In this document: positions 1 to 8,823 of the stretch, piece by piece
How the letters are laid out: every line of letters begins with the position of its first letter
How positions within the stretch are numbered: the first letter of the stretch is position 1
DNA from: Sycon ciliatum
Taxonomy: Eukaryota > Porifera > Calcarea > Leucosolenida > Sycettidae
Direction: 5' to 3'
Length of the DNA: 64,000 nt
Assembly (NCBI RefSeq): GCF_964019385.1
Contig: NC_088655.1
Coordinates: 17,501-81,500 of the forward strand
The notes under the pieces: generated by a model
What the model saw: only the letters and a program-made list of their open reading frames with translations
Databases searched by the model: none
What the model was told of the DNA's origin: nothing
Translations under genes and position numbers: made by a program

Positions 1-830
1 TGCAGCCGCTACTGCTGCAGCTGACGTTGAGAGCACACTCCGTCATGTGGACGTCACAGAGGACGATCGTGGTGTGACCCTGAAGGCCGAAGACGGAGAG
101 CTCCGGTGGGACAACGACAAGCAGCATTGGACGTTGCACTGGCAGTGGCGTGATGGCAAGCTCCTACATCTCCGATCGGCTCAGGGATCGGACAGTACGC
201 GAGGCACAACCTGTCAGACAAGCCAGGAGTCGCAGTTCTGTGACGAGATGGACGCCTGGGTCGAGAATGGCTACCTGATCAAGTACGACGAGGCTACGCA
301 CGGTCCTCCGGGCCCATCATTCCGCTGCTCGCCAAGGACCAAGCCCGCAAGGAGTCGACCCCAGTTCGTCCTTGTCTCGATTACCGTGGCTTGAATGCGG
401 TGATTAAGTCGAACCCAGGCACTGATGCCCCAGCATGCGGTGAGAAGATCCGCAGTGGCGACAGGTTGCAGACAGCCAGTTTGAACTTGTCGACATACGT
501 AAGGCGTACTTGGCAGGTACGAGTCGACCCATCCCTCTTGCGCTACCAAGTCGTGGTGTGGCGTGGGAAGCTGTACGCCATGTCACGGATGGGTTTTGGT
601 CTATCGATTGCACCAAAATTCATGGACATCATTGGTGAGGTGGAGGGCGACGATGGCCTGATGTGGACAACTATGTGATGACGTCCTCACGCCAGCGCAG
701 AAGCGCAAGGCCGTCGCTGCAGAGCTAGCACGGTATGGCTTGCCGACAAAGCCACCAGAGCATCTACCCGAGGCGCGAGTGCTTGGCCTGAAGCTGGTCG
801 ACGACTGCTGATGGTACCATCATGTGGGCT
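1..830 (+). pseudogene. GypA reverse transcriptase remnant (Ty3/Gypsy-like)
   Basis: Decayed reverse transcriptase domain of an LTR retrotransposon whose 5' part lies outside the window. Translating across frames shows the fingers motif RPCLDYRGLN near 375-400, the palm segment VDPSLLRYQVVVWRGKLYAM near 520-580 and MGFGLSIAP near 585-615. The catalytic YVDD box near 672-682 is broken: one base is missing between the V and first D codons, which throws the frame and gives a stop at 676-678. Further frame changes lie near 190-250 and 395-470. RNase H follows directly, as in Gypsy pol. The family call rests on this order plus the downstream integrase. It is not coding. Confidence 0.75.
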
Positions 831-1512
831 CGCCGCGATGGAGTCGACCTCAGCTTCCGCCAACCGCTTACGAAGCGTGGTGTATTCCAATGACAGGTCG
901 GCTCACAAGCCACTATCCAGTGTGCGCATGGCTTCGCCCAGCTGCTCAATGTTGAAGCGGCTATCAAGTGCAGTGGACAGATGGGACACGCCGGTTCCAC
1001 CTAGCGTTCTTCAGTGTGCTGACGAAGTTGCTGAGCAGCTGTCCGCTCAAGACCCCGTCCGTGGTGTGTGGCATGCATCAGCCGAGTCCGATGGAGATTG
1101 GGCTGTGTCCTGCGATGCCTCGGATCTGGCAGTCGGTGTGGTCCTCCAGCTGAACGGCCAAGTCATCGAAGACGGTACATGGCTGCGGGACACAGCCGAT
1201 AAGAAGCACATCAATATGGCGGAGCTAGATGCTGCGGTGCGTGGACTGTCGCTTGCAGCGCAATGGCACCTGCAGACTGTACGACTCGTCACCGACTCAA
1301 AGACAGTGTACGGCTGGCTGAAGCAGGTCCTCGACAATGTGCGCCGAGTGAAAGTTGGTGGGCTGCACAAGATACTGGTTGAGCGGCGACTGGAAGTGAT
1401 TGCTGGCCTCGTCCAAACGGTCGGCCTCAAGGTCTGAGTGGAGTGGGTGCCGACTGACCAGAACCCGGCCGATGAGCTCACCCGTGTCCCGAGGCGGTGG
1501 CCCAAGGGTACA
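811..1512 (+). pseudogene. GypA RNase H domain, interrupted by an in-frame TGA
   Basis: RNase H part of the same polyprotein. The acidic catalytic motifs are recognisable: SCDASDLAVGVVL near 1105-1145, NMAELDAAVRGL near 1212-1250 and VTDSKTVYGWL near 1289-1320. The sequence continues past a TGA at 1435-1437 into EWVPTDQNPADELTRVP, the usual end of this domain, in the same frame. The TGA is therefore a single nonsense change or a recoded stop. Nonsense is more likely because the flanking domains also carry frameshifts. In the RT part upstream of the RNase H core (about 830-1060) little family similarity can be seen. Confidence 0.75.
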
Positions 1513-2774
1513 GCCGAGCCGAGTGATGTTTGTTCTGTTTCTGTGGCAACGTACAAGCATGCTATCGGGCCCGTTACTCTCAGTGAGATAAAGGATGCGC
1601 AGCAAGCCGATACCGAGATATCACAGCTGCTGGATGAGCTGAAGTCGGGAACCCCCCTGTCGTCGAAGCTGTACAGACCGGTCCGTGATCAGCTGTTGGA
1701 CCATGACGGTGTGCTGATGCGTTCAGTAAAGCTGCCACTCGACGGCGTCGTGCAAGTGCCAGTCATACCGCCTGACCTTGAAGACCAAGTACTGAAAGCA
1801 TCTCACAAGACCTCTGGCCATGCCACCTGGACGACAATGCATGACTCACTGCGCAAGCGCTGCTATATGCCGCTGATGGCCGAGAAATGCCAGAGTGTTC
1901 TCCAAGCGTGTGTGCTTTGCTCTGCAGCTAACCCGGCACGGGGACCGACTGTTGAGCCAACGCTCCAGACGTACCAGGACGACCATGGGAGGTCATACAG
2001 ATCGACACGTTGGAGCTTGGCCAGAGTGGAGCGCACCACTGCTGCCTGGTATGCGTCGACATGTTCACCAAGTGGGCGGAGGTACAGCCACTACGTCGAC
2101 AAGATGCAGCGAGCGTAGCAGCCGCACTGACCAAGATCTGCTGCCGGTGGGGCCCGCCGTCTGTCATTCGCATGGACAATGGCACTGAGTTCCGGAACGC
2201 GGTCGTAGCAGCCCTCCTGGAACAGTTTGGTGTGGTGGTGAAAACGGGTGCAGTTCGACATCCTCAATCACAAGGAGGGGTTGAACGGCTCAACCGTACA
2301 ATCATCGGTCTCCTGCGTAAGGCGCTCGAGGAAACCAGTGACTGGACGTCTGAGCTGGAGTTGGTACTGTTCTACTACAATAGACGTCGCCATGCTACAA
2401 CCGGAATATCGCCAAGGCTGGCCATCACAGGCTGGGAAGGGCGCGACCTAGTAATTGATCACGACCCGACAGCATACAGCGCCAGTGAATGGGTGGACCG
2501 ACTCGCTGGGCGCGCTGCTCGGATTCGAGACCTTGTTGAGTCGCTACTGTCCTCGAATGACTCTGTGTCAGGCGGTCCAACAGAGTCACCATACCGTGTC
2601 GATGATCCGGTGATGCTACGTCGCCCAGAGCGGAGTCAGAAGCTCATGACGCCATATGAGAGTGGCTGGACGGTGCTGAAGATAGTCTCGCCATCGACCC
2701 TGGTGATCCAGCATGCTGACGGCAGAGAGAAGGTCGTGAACGTTGATATCGTCAAGCCTGGACACGCCCAGTAG
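1513..2774 (+). pseudogene. GypA integrase, one frameshift
   Basis: Retroviral-type DDE integrase that would insert the element's cDNA. The zinc-binding HHCC region lies near 1795-1925 (SHKTSGH, then CVLC). The core follows from about 1985 with an aspartate in IQID, the second in RMDNGTEF near 2170-2195 and the glutamate in GGVERLNRT near 2274-2300, in correct D-D-E order. A one-base deletion near 1982-1986 moves the core into another frame, so N-terminal and catalytic parts are not translated together. The C-terminal beta-rich tail ends at TAG 2772-2774. Catalytic residues themselves are kept, so decay is recent or light here. Confidence 0.8.
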
Positions 2775-2964
2775 GTAGATGGAACACTAGATGATGGTAA
2801 CCATGATGCTGCCGAAGATCGCCCAAAGCCAGCTGCCTGTGATAATGTGTGGAGCATCGAGTTTGCGGCTGACATGCCGACTCAGCGCTACGATCTCCGA
2901 GGCCCTGGTAATCGACGACAGCCAGCTAGATACAGTGGATGATCAATGGCACCTAGGGGAGTGG

Positions 2965-3291
2965 TGTTATGAACTGCTATATTAGGTGCCTTATGACTCT
3001 TGTGTCACACTGTATGTTGCTATGCATGCTGTGTACACGCTCACCCATATGCGCGCGCCTCTGCTTTATGTGTACACCTCTCATGCTGTGCATGTGTCTA
3101 GCCACGTGCGTAGCTGCACTCCTTTCTCAGATTGCATGCTCGTCTTTCTGTACTTCAGTAGTTGAGTCGATAGTTTAGTTCAGTGTGCTTCAGTCTGGTT
3201 CTATGTCTCTTCCAATTCTCTTGTAAATAATTCATTCCCTAATCCGAAGTGTTGCGTTAATGCTGGCTGGTCGAACGTGGGTTCCACTACA
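2965..3291 (+). repeat. probable 3' LTR of GypA
   Basis: Begins TGTTATGAAC and ends TTCCACTACA, the TG...CA ends expected of an LTR. It is directly preceded by the purine-rich AGGGGAGTGG (2955-2964), which fits a polypurine tract. It sits 190 bp downstream of the integrase stop. The 5' LTR is outside the window, so identity and target duplication cannot be checked. Confidence 0.45.
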
Positions 3292-3746
3292 TAGGTGAGA
3301 TGCCCGGGGTTGTTTTTCCAGTCTTCTAGATGTCTGTAGATTTTGTCTTTGTCTTCGTCGGAGATTGGTGAAAGTTGTTGTTGTTGTTGTTTTTTATTTG
3401 AATTCGCAATACCAAACGGGCAATAAGCCCAATTTCATGGAAGCGAATAAAAGAATGCTAAGAATGAGGCATTGGGGTGGATGTTATTTCAAGTGGAAAA
3501 TACTGATCCCGGGAGGTACTACAAATAGGTACAATGAAAAAACCCTGAAAAGGCCATGGTACTGTCGTTTACCATGCTGGAAGCAGCTACATGGAGAAGG
3601 AAAAACAACAAGAAAGACGTTTTATCTCATGTATTGGACAAACAGAGCTAACAGGAAAAGACCGTTCGTTATATGCCTATACATACTGTCCGTGTGTGTG
3701 TGTGGGGGGGGGGTGCATGTCACTGTTTCTCTTCTTTTAAAAACGT
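3292..3746. other. no gene seen; (GTT)n and G-run
   Basis: No recognisable coding sequence. A short GTT/TTG run lies at about 3374-3393 and a GT-rich stretch ending in a run of G at about 3690-3714. It is the right flank of GypA and the 3' side of the LINE remnant that follows. Confidence 0.4.
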
Positions 3747-4060
3747 TTATGGCCTGAGAGTGTACGGGTACACGGCTGCTGCGAAATCGGCCACGGCTTT
3801 GCAGGAACGTACACTGGCTGGCAGAGTGTTCCACAGCGCAGGTCCACGGAAGAACGGTCGGCGAGTGCCTGTATTCGTCCTGGCCAGCGGGAGAATGAGC
3901 CCGGCGCTGGCTTGATGTCGAGTTGGGGCCGTGGTTGCGGGCGTCAGCTGCTTTGAAAGCGCTGTACTGTATTGGCCGTACAGGCCGCGCCAGATGAGAT
4001 CGAGGAGTCGGTGGTGTTGTGTCTCCTCGATTTTCCGGAGGGATATGCTCTCCCTTTGGT
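3747..4060 (-). pseudogene. LINE reverse transcriptase C-terminal remnant
   Basis: Reading the minus strand from about 4060 to a TAA at 3747-3749 gives the typical C-terminus of CR1/L2-type LINE ORF2 proteins. It runs from an EETQHHRLLDLIW segment to RRPFFRGPALWNTLPASVRS, then a short hydrophobic tail. This RGP-LWN-LP-SVR pattern follows the RT/thumb region in these elements and recurs in the other LINEs of the window. There is no RT core upstream, so this is a heavily 5'-truncated copy. Confidence 0.65.
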
Positions 4061-4100
4061 GGCTTACCGAAGAAAGAAAGGTTGGTAGCTGAGATGGTTT

Positions 4101-4469
4101 TCAGATCACATTTTTTCTTATAGACTGTACACCAAACATCCGAGACACGTTGGTGGCTCGCTTCGTGTTGGTTGAAACACGGCTTTCTCGGATTCTGTCG
4201 ATCTCATCCTCCGACACTTGCACAAATCGTTGAGACGTTTCTTCTACAATGCTTGGCTCGGATGTTACACGTTTTTCCGAGGTGGTCTTCTCCAGTACTT
4301 CGCCATTCGACAAAGTTGCAGGTGCGGTTGATGATAAAGAAAAATCAGACACTTCGGCTAGTTCGCTGGGTGATAACAAATTGAAATAATTTGCAGCAGC
4401 CTCTAAAAGCTCTTGATCTTCCAATTCACCTTCACAAACGCCCAAATCAAAGCTAGCCTTTTTTCTCAC
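4101..4469 (-). pseudogene. Crypton-like tyrosine recombinase, N-terminal fragment
   Basis: About 120 codons open on the minus strand with no ATG at the upstream end. The last third contains RFVQVSEDEIDRIRES and then NTKRATNVS. That resembles the N-terminal DNA-binding module of Crypton-type tyrosine recombinases and their domesticated relatives (the ZMYM, QRICH1 and KIAA1958 group), which share a Ser-Glu-Glu...Asn-Thr-Lys-Lys-Ala-Thr signature. The frame stops soon after, and no catalytic domain (R...H-x-x-R...Y) is visible on either side. The preceding 80 residues are acidic and Ser/Thr-rich. The family call is from motif memory and is moderate; a degenerate host-gene exon is the alternative. 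Confidence 0.45.
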
Positions 4470-5289
4470 GGGGACACGATAAGGACAAGCTTTAGAAGAA
4501 GAATGGTAAGTTTCTGTTTGTGCTTACCCTCGAACTTGTCATTCTTCATGGTAGGTCAACTCGGATGCGTACTATAGATGGAATTGCATATGTAAGGAAT
4601 TCATTGTTGTCACTAGCCCCTCCACATAGACCCCCTCCCACAATCCCAAGCCAAGCTGGCCGAAGGAGGGCCTGGGGGGGGGGGGGGGGGAGGGGCTGGA
4701 GATGGCAGTGAAATCCTAAATATGCAGTTTCAGCTACAGTACACATTCGAGTATGTGAGTACCAATGGGTACTGTACTAGGTAGGCAGCCGGGTGTGATA
4801 TGCAGCAGCAGGGGTGATATGGAGCAGCAGGGGTGATATCGGCCTATATCACCCGCCAAGGAAGGGCAGTGATTGGCCCATTCCTAGGAAACGGTCACCT
4901 GATATGTGATAAAGCCAAATGTGTGCTGCATGCAGTCCCATGCACCAGTGATACTTGTAGTTGTACAGTCCACACAGCCGACACACAATGCTGTGAAGCA
5001 GGGTCACTGGCATATGTACATGTAGTACGGAGCCGACACAGAACACGTGGAAAGAGGTGAACCATAGAACGAAAGGACAGCAGGACAAAATCACGGACCA
5101 GCGTATCCAAAGCTCTGCGCATAGTACGAGGCCTCTTTTACGGGCAAACAGAATACAATTGACAGTGGCTCTGCGCCTCTGTCTGCGGGCTACTAGGGAG
5201 GTCGGGCAATACTTCGTTTGCCGCCCGAGACCAACATAACCGTTCTCTATGAAAATTGCTGTACATTTCCTCTGAAACATTACATTGAC
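4470..5289. other. no gene recognised
   Basis: Contains a run of G at about 4675-4692 and a short tandem AGCAGCAGGGGTGATAT near 4803-4840. Open frames here (for example minus strand 4849-5280) have no recognisable domain and are probably chance. Confidence 0.35.
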
Positions 5290-5299
5290 CGATCCTCCT

Positions 5300-5830
5300 G
5301 GCTATACATTCACAAAATCAACTTATCACTGCCCCTCAGCATGTGCAGCATTCCTTAAACTGGCTCAATGACATCCTCAACAAGCCGGAACTCGCTTCGT
5401 TTCCCGATTGCAAGAAACAATTCTATGAGCAAATCGCCTGTATTCCTAGCATACCAATTATGGGATTCTCTTCCTCAGCAATTAAAGTCCAGCAACACCC
5501 TCAATGCGTTTTTAAGCTTGATAAATATACACATACGTCGATCTTCATTTACTAATCATTGATTTCAATTCTCTTTGTGTATTACTTCAAGCTCCAAAGT
5601 AAATCATATATGCTACCTGTACAATTCATTTGGGTTTTGGATTGATTTTTATAATTGATTTTGGTTTTGGATTGATTTACTTTTATTTCTTTTTCATTTA
5701 ACTTGCCATATTTTGCGTGTGCATTTTGCCTTCTTGTTCTTTTATTCCATGGCTGGTAGCCCTCATTCATAATATTGGTTGACACCATGTCATCCATGAA
5801 TTGAGAGTAATAATAATAATAATAATAATA
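5300..5830 (+). pseudogene. CR1/L2-like LINE 3' remnant with (TAA)n tail
   Basis: The plus strand encodes, across one frame change, a LINE ORF2 C-terminus (FPIARNNSMSKSPVFLAYQL, then WDSLPQQLKSSNTLNAF, near 5400-5520). The same FPIAR...SMS.SP.FLAY pattern occurs in LINE-2 at 11560-11640. Downstream the motif CCATGGCTGGTAGCCCTCA (about 5747-5766) matches the conserved 3' UTR motif seen near the ends of LINE-1, -2, -6 and -8. The fragment ends in (TAA)n at 5808-5831, where the Penelope arm begins. Confidence 0.6.
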
Positions 5831-6209
5831 ATTTGATAACCGCAATCAGTAATACAAGCTGGATCGACATTTGTGTACACTGTATTCATGTATTGTAAAA
5901 CTGTGGAGACAATGTGCAATAAAACGATGAAAAATGTGAAGAAATTGTGTAGAGAAAGAAAGGGATTCAAACAAGTTTTCGTACAACACTCATCAGGAAT
6001 CTTCGTTGCACTAAAGGACACTGAAAACAAAATTGAACTATTATAGAAAATCTAAGTTAGAGAAATAACACTAAGAACAACAGCAGTGAAATTTACAAGT
6101 GTGAATTTTAACAATGAAAGCGAGAGCAATAACGAATGTGTGTACTAACACTAAACTTGCAACTGAAAAGTGAACAAAGAAGAGAAAGAAAGAAGGAAGG
6201 ACAAAGTGA
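5831..6209 (-). repeat. PLE-1 left inverted arm (pseudo-LTR)
   Basis: Outer end TTTGATAACCGCAATCAG, inner end AAGGAAGGACAAAGTGA. It is the reverse complement of 7648-8026 with scattered substitutions (for example in the ribozyme helix I). A (TAA)n run lies immediately outside it. A diverged third copy of the ribozyme-bearing part lies at 25300-25508. Confidence 0.9.
5964..6001 (-). ncRNA. hammerhead-type ribozyme motif, copy A
   Basis: Minus strand: helix I strand GATTC, core CTGATGA (5990-5996), short helix II around GTGTTGTAC, core GAAA (5977-5980), near-palindromic helix III AACTTGTT, cleavage triplet ending in U, then the complementary helix I strand GAATC. All conserved core bases are present. 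Helix II is weak (G-C, U-A, G-U). A minimal helix III that would work best as a dimer is typical of the hammerheads reported in Penelope-like elements. Activity is not shown. Confidence 0.65.
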
Positions 6210-7196
6210 CAAAGTCGGTATGTTGGTAGGACTGTTCAGCACCTGAACGCACGCATCAAACAACACACACCACGTCATATACTTCCACCTTGCGCACAAC
6301 AACAAAGACCGAAGCGAGGGCGACCTAGAAAACAACCGTTACCTACACAACTTGCGGATCCTGGCTCACAAACTGTGCTTGCTCCGCCGTCGCTGGTGGC
6401 GGTGGTGGGGGAGGGTGGGCGTGGTGGCTCATCGGGCCGGTTTGTGTCGCCACCTTTGCTCCTGCCGTCGGTGGTTCCTTCGTCAGTGCCCCCGGCGGCT
6501 TTGGCTGGGGTGGTGCCGCTTGCGGTCCCGGTCCCACTGCCTCCTCCTGATCCTCCGCCGTCGGCTCTTGCGGCGGTGGAGCTTGCCAGTGACAGACCGC
6601 AAGCAACACCGGCAGGGGCATTGACACTACAATTGCCAACCAAAAAAGACTCACCTTGCGTATTAGCAGCTCCCACACCATCACCAACAATGCAATCTAC
6701 AGCAACCACAACTAATCCACCATCCAAGCCCATTATTGAAAAACCAAGACGATCAACAGCCAACTACAACAGAAACTACGCACTCAACGGACAAGGGCGT
6801 AAGGAGGGACGTGAGAGCAGGGTGACGGCCGAGTCCCGTTCAATGGACCATGTCAGGCGGGATAACAGAGAGAGCGCAGAGGAAGCAGATGATGGGACGG
6901 ACGGTGAAGGGAGCAATGAGTCGGAGAGCGACGATTGTAGTGATCGTGAGAGTGCCGGTGAGAATGTTAGCGTTGTGCGTAGGTTTCGTGGTAGCAAGTC
7001 TTCAGTGTACAATCATCTGTTGGCTAGTCCTGATTGTTGCAATTCGTATTCCGACTCTTCATATACTGTATTGTGCCGTGGTCGTCATGGTTATGGACTA
7101 CAGTTAAAGGTTTTGGAAGCCATCTGTCAGCGTCTGTATAAGCCTAACTTGTGTGTACAGAAAGATAGTATAATTGGGTTGAAATTGTTCAAGTAA
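6210..7196 (+). pseudogene. PLE-1 GIY-YIG endonuclease C-terminal part with AT-hook insert
   Basis: In-frame remnant of a Penelope-like polyprotein, lacking all of the reverse transcriptase. It starts inside the nuclease at RYVGRTVQHLNARIKQHTP (6216-6272). It then has about 245 residues of low-complexity, Pro- and Ser/acid-rich sequence opening with the AT-hook-like RPKRGRPRK (6306-6332). It resumes the nuclease at NHLLASPDCC...VLEAICQRLYKPNLCVQKD and stops at TAA 7194-7196. The two flanks align with PLE-2 residues about 385-402 and 568-620. The insert matches PLE-2 only in position and AT-hook content. No start codon belongs to this fragment; it is dead without the RT. Confidence 0.8.
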
Positions 7197-7490
7197 AGTG
7201 TCATGTTTGGTGCTGCCAAGCTTGGCCGTTAATGTTCTAGGTGTAATTTTTATTTTTATTTTTATGAAAGTGCACATGCCTACATATAGAATGGAAGAGA
7301 AAAACAACAACAACATCAAGAGAACATAGGGGACTACAATGGGCGTGTAGGTGCTATTGAGCTGTGCCGGTGAGGTGAAGTGCGCTCCCCCGACCAATGG
7401 TCTCGGGATCAAGGCGCACATCACGCACCATGGGGGAAAGGGAGAGAAGAAAGACTGTGTGTAAAGAGTGAGAACCTGAGAGCCAGACAA

Positions 7491-7625
<135 letters not shown>

Positions 7626-7647
7626 TATGTACTGCTGTTATTTGTTA

Positions 7648-8026
7648 TCACTTTGTCCTTCCTTCTTTCTTTCTCTTCTTTGTTCACTTTTCAGTTGCAA
7701 GTTTAGTGTTAGTACACACATTCGTTATTGCTCTCGCTTTCATTGTTAAAATTCACACTTGTAAATTTCACTGCTGTTGTTCTTAGTGTTATTTCTCTAA
7801 CTTAGATTTTCTTTAATAGTTCAATTTTGTTTTCAGTGTCCTTTAGTACAACGAAGATGTCTGATGAGTGTTGTACGAAAACTTGTTTGAATCCCTTTCT
7901 TTCTCTACACAATTTCTTCACAATTTTCATCGTTTTATTGCACATTGTCTCCACAGTTTTACAATACATGAATACAGTGTACAAAAATGTCGATCCAGCT
8001 TGTATTACTGATTGCGGTTATCAAAT
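7648..8026 (+). repeat. PLE-1 right arm (pseudo-LTR)
   Basis: Inverted copy of 5831-6209 with the same length. It ends GATTGCGGTTATCAAA and is followed by a short unique stretch and (ATA)n at 8052-8070. It carries ribozyme copy B. Confidence 0.9.
7856..7893 (+). ncRNA. hammerhead-type ribozyme motif, copy B (degenerate helix I)
   Basis: Core CTGATGA at 7861-7867 and GAAA at 7877-7880 are intact, with the same helix II and AACTTGTT helix III as copy A. The 5' strand of helix I reads GATGT instead of GATTC, so two of its five pairs with GAATC are lost or weakened. It is probably a decayed motif. Confidence 0.5.
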
Positions 8027-8070
8027 TGTTGTCTCCTCGCCGTTTGTTCAAATAATAATAATAATAATAA

Positions 8071-8495
8071 AGGTTCTGCTCTACGTTTTGGGAACGCGAC
8101 GCAAAGAATCACTCGAACTTTCTCCGCGTTCCCGTAACGTAAAGAAATTCTGTTCTTCATTTTTTAGGGTACCCTGTCAAAAGGCCTTAGGCCTGTGGGG
8201 ATTGCCCTATCAAAAATTTAATAATTTAATAATAAATGCTGTTCTGCTCTACGTTTCACCTAGAGAAGTCACGTGGAATGTGTACTGGGAATTTCCCCTT
8301 CCAAATTTTGGCAGTTTTTTGCATGCAGTTGATCGACACCCAGCAAATCCGTACGCATTTTCTCTGCGTGTGCCACAACGTAGAGAACCCCATCTCCGCG
8401 TAGAAATCTGGAGTCAAAACACGCGAAGCCGTAGACTCTACCCCAGACACCTGCTATCTACGTGATTTCTCTACGTTTCACGTATAGCAGAACCT
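8071..8495. mobile_element. MITE-like element with AGGTTCTGCT termini
   Basis: Left end AGGTTCTGCTCTACGT (8071-8086) and right end, read inverted, AGGTTCTGCTATACGT (8480-8495) form 16-bp terminal inverted repeats with one mismatch. The interior repeats CTCTACGTTT several times. A second left end starts at 8506, so the two copies meet head to head across the palindrome ACCTCCCTATAGGGAGGT (8492-8509). A LINE-4-type 3' tail lies inside it. No coding sequence. Superfamily unknown. Confidence 0.5.
8164..8240 (+). repeat. short LINE-4-type 3' tail inside the MITE
   Basis: GGGTACCCTGTCAAAAGG...GGGGATTGCCCTATCAAAA followed by an AT-rich tail with TTTAATAAT repeats. It matches the 3' end of LINE-4 (complement of about 30716-30775: GGGTACCCTGTAAAAAG...GGGGATTGCCCTAGTAAAA). 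It is probably an extremely 5'-truncated insertion that kept only the tail. Confidence 0.6.
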
Positions 8496-8562
8496 CCCTA
8501 TAGGGAGGTTCTGCTCTACGTTTTGGGAACGTAGAAACTTGTGCTCTAGAGAAACTTGTGCT

Positions 8563-8823
8563 CTACGTTGGTAGCATCAACAGCGGTTGCAACGCTCACT
8601 CCATCAGAGACTGGTGCGAAGCGAGGGACGTGGAGGTATTTAAAATTGCTCCGTCATGGAGTCGAAATACCTTGGCACATCGTATGCCAGAGTCACTGTG
8701 GCTGCAGAACATGAAGAGCGTGTACTAGACAGAGCCTTCTGGCCCGAAGCCATCAGCCACTCAGTACGCAAGTGGCGTTTTGCGGACAGCCCCAAAATGA
8801 CGAAGCCAGCTTCCAATGCGTAA
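8563..8823 (+). pseudogene. LINE-1 ORF1 C-terminal remnant
   Basis: C-terminal part of a LINE ORF1 product: VGSINSGCNAHSIRDWCEA, a frame change near 8655, then ESKYLGTSYARVTV and FWPEAISHSVRKWRF, ending TAA at 8821-8823. It aligns with the ORF1 fragment of LINE-2 (VGRIHPGCSASSIAKWCE, ...TKYFGLAYAHVVV, FWPDGVTAREWRF). The stop overlaps the ATG of ORF2 at 8816. The element is truncated upstream, abutting the MITE region. Confidence 0.65.

Noticed and set aside
811-1437. Selenocysteine or programmed readthrough at the TGA in GypA RNase H
   Set aside because: Neighbouring frameshifts in RT and integrase show general decay; nothing supports recoding.
4849-5280. 143-codon open frame on the minus strand as a gene
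   Set aside because: Cys/aromatic-rich chance-like composition, no domain, no conserved neighbours.
7827-8465. 212-codon frame starting MFSVSFSTTK as a membrane protein
   Set aside because: It translates the PLE-1 terminal arm, ribozyme core included; the other arm gives the same peptide in inverted position.
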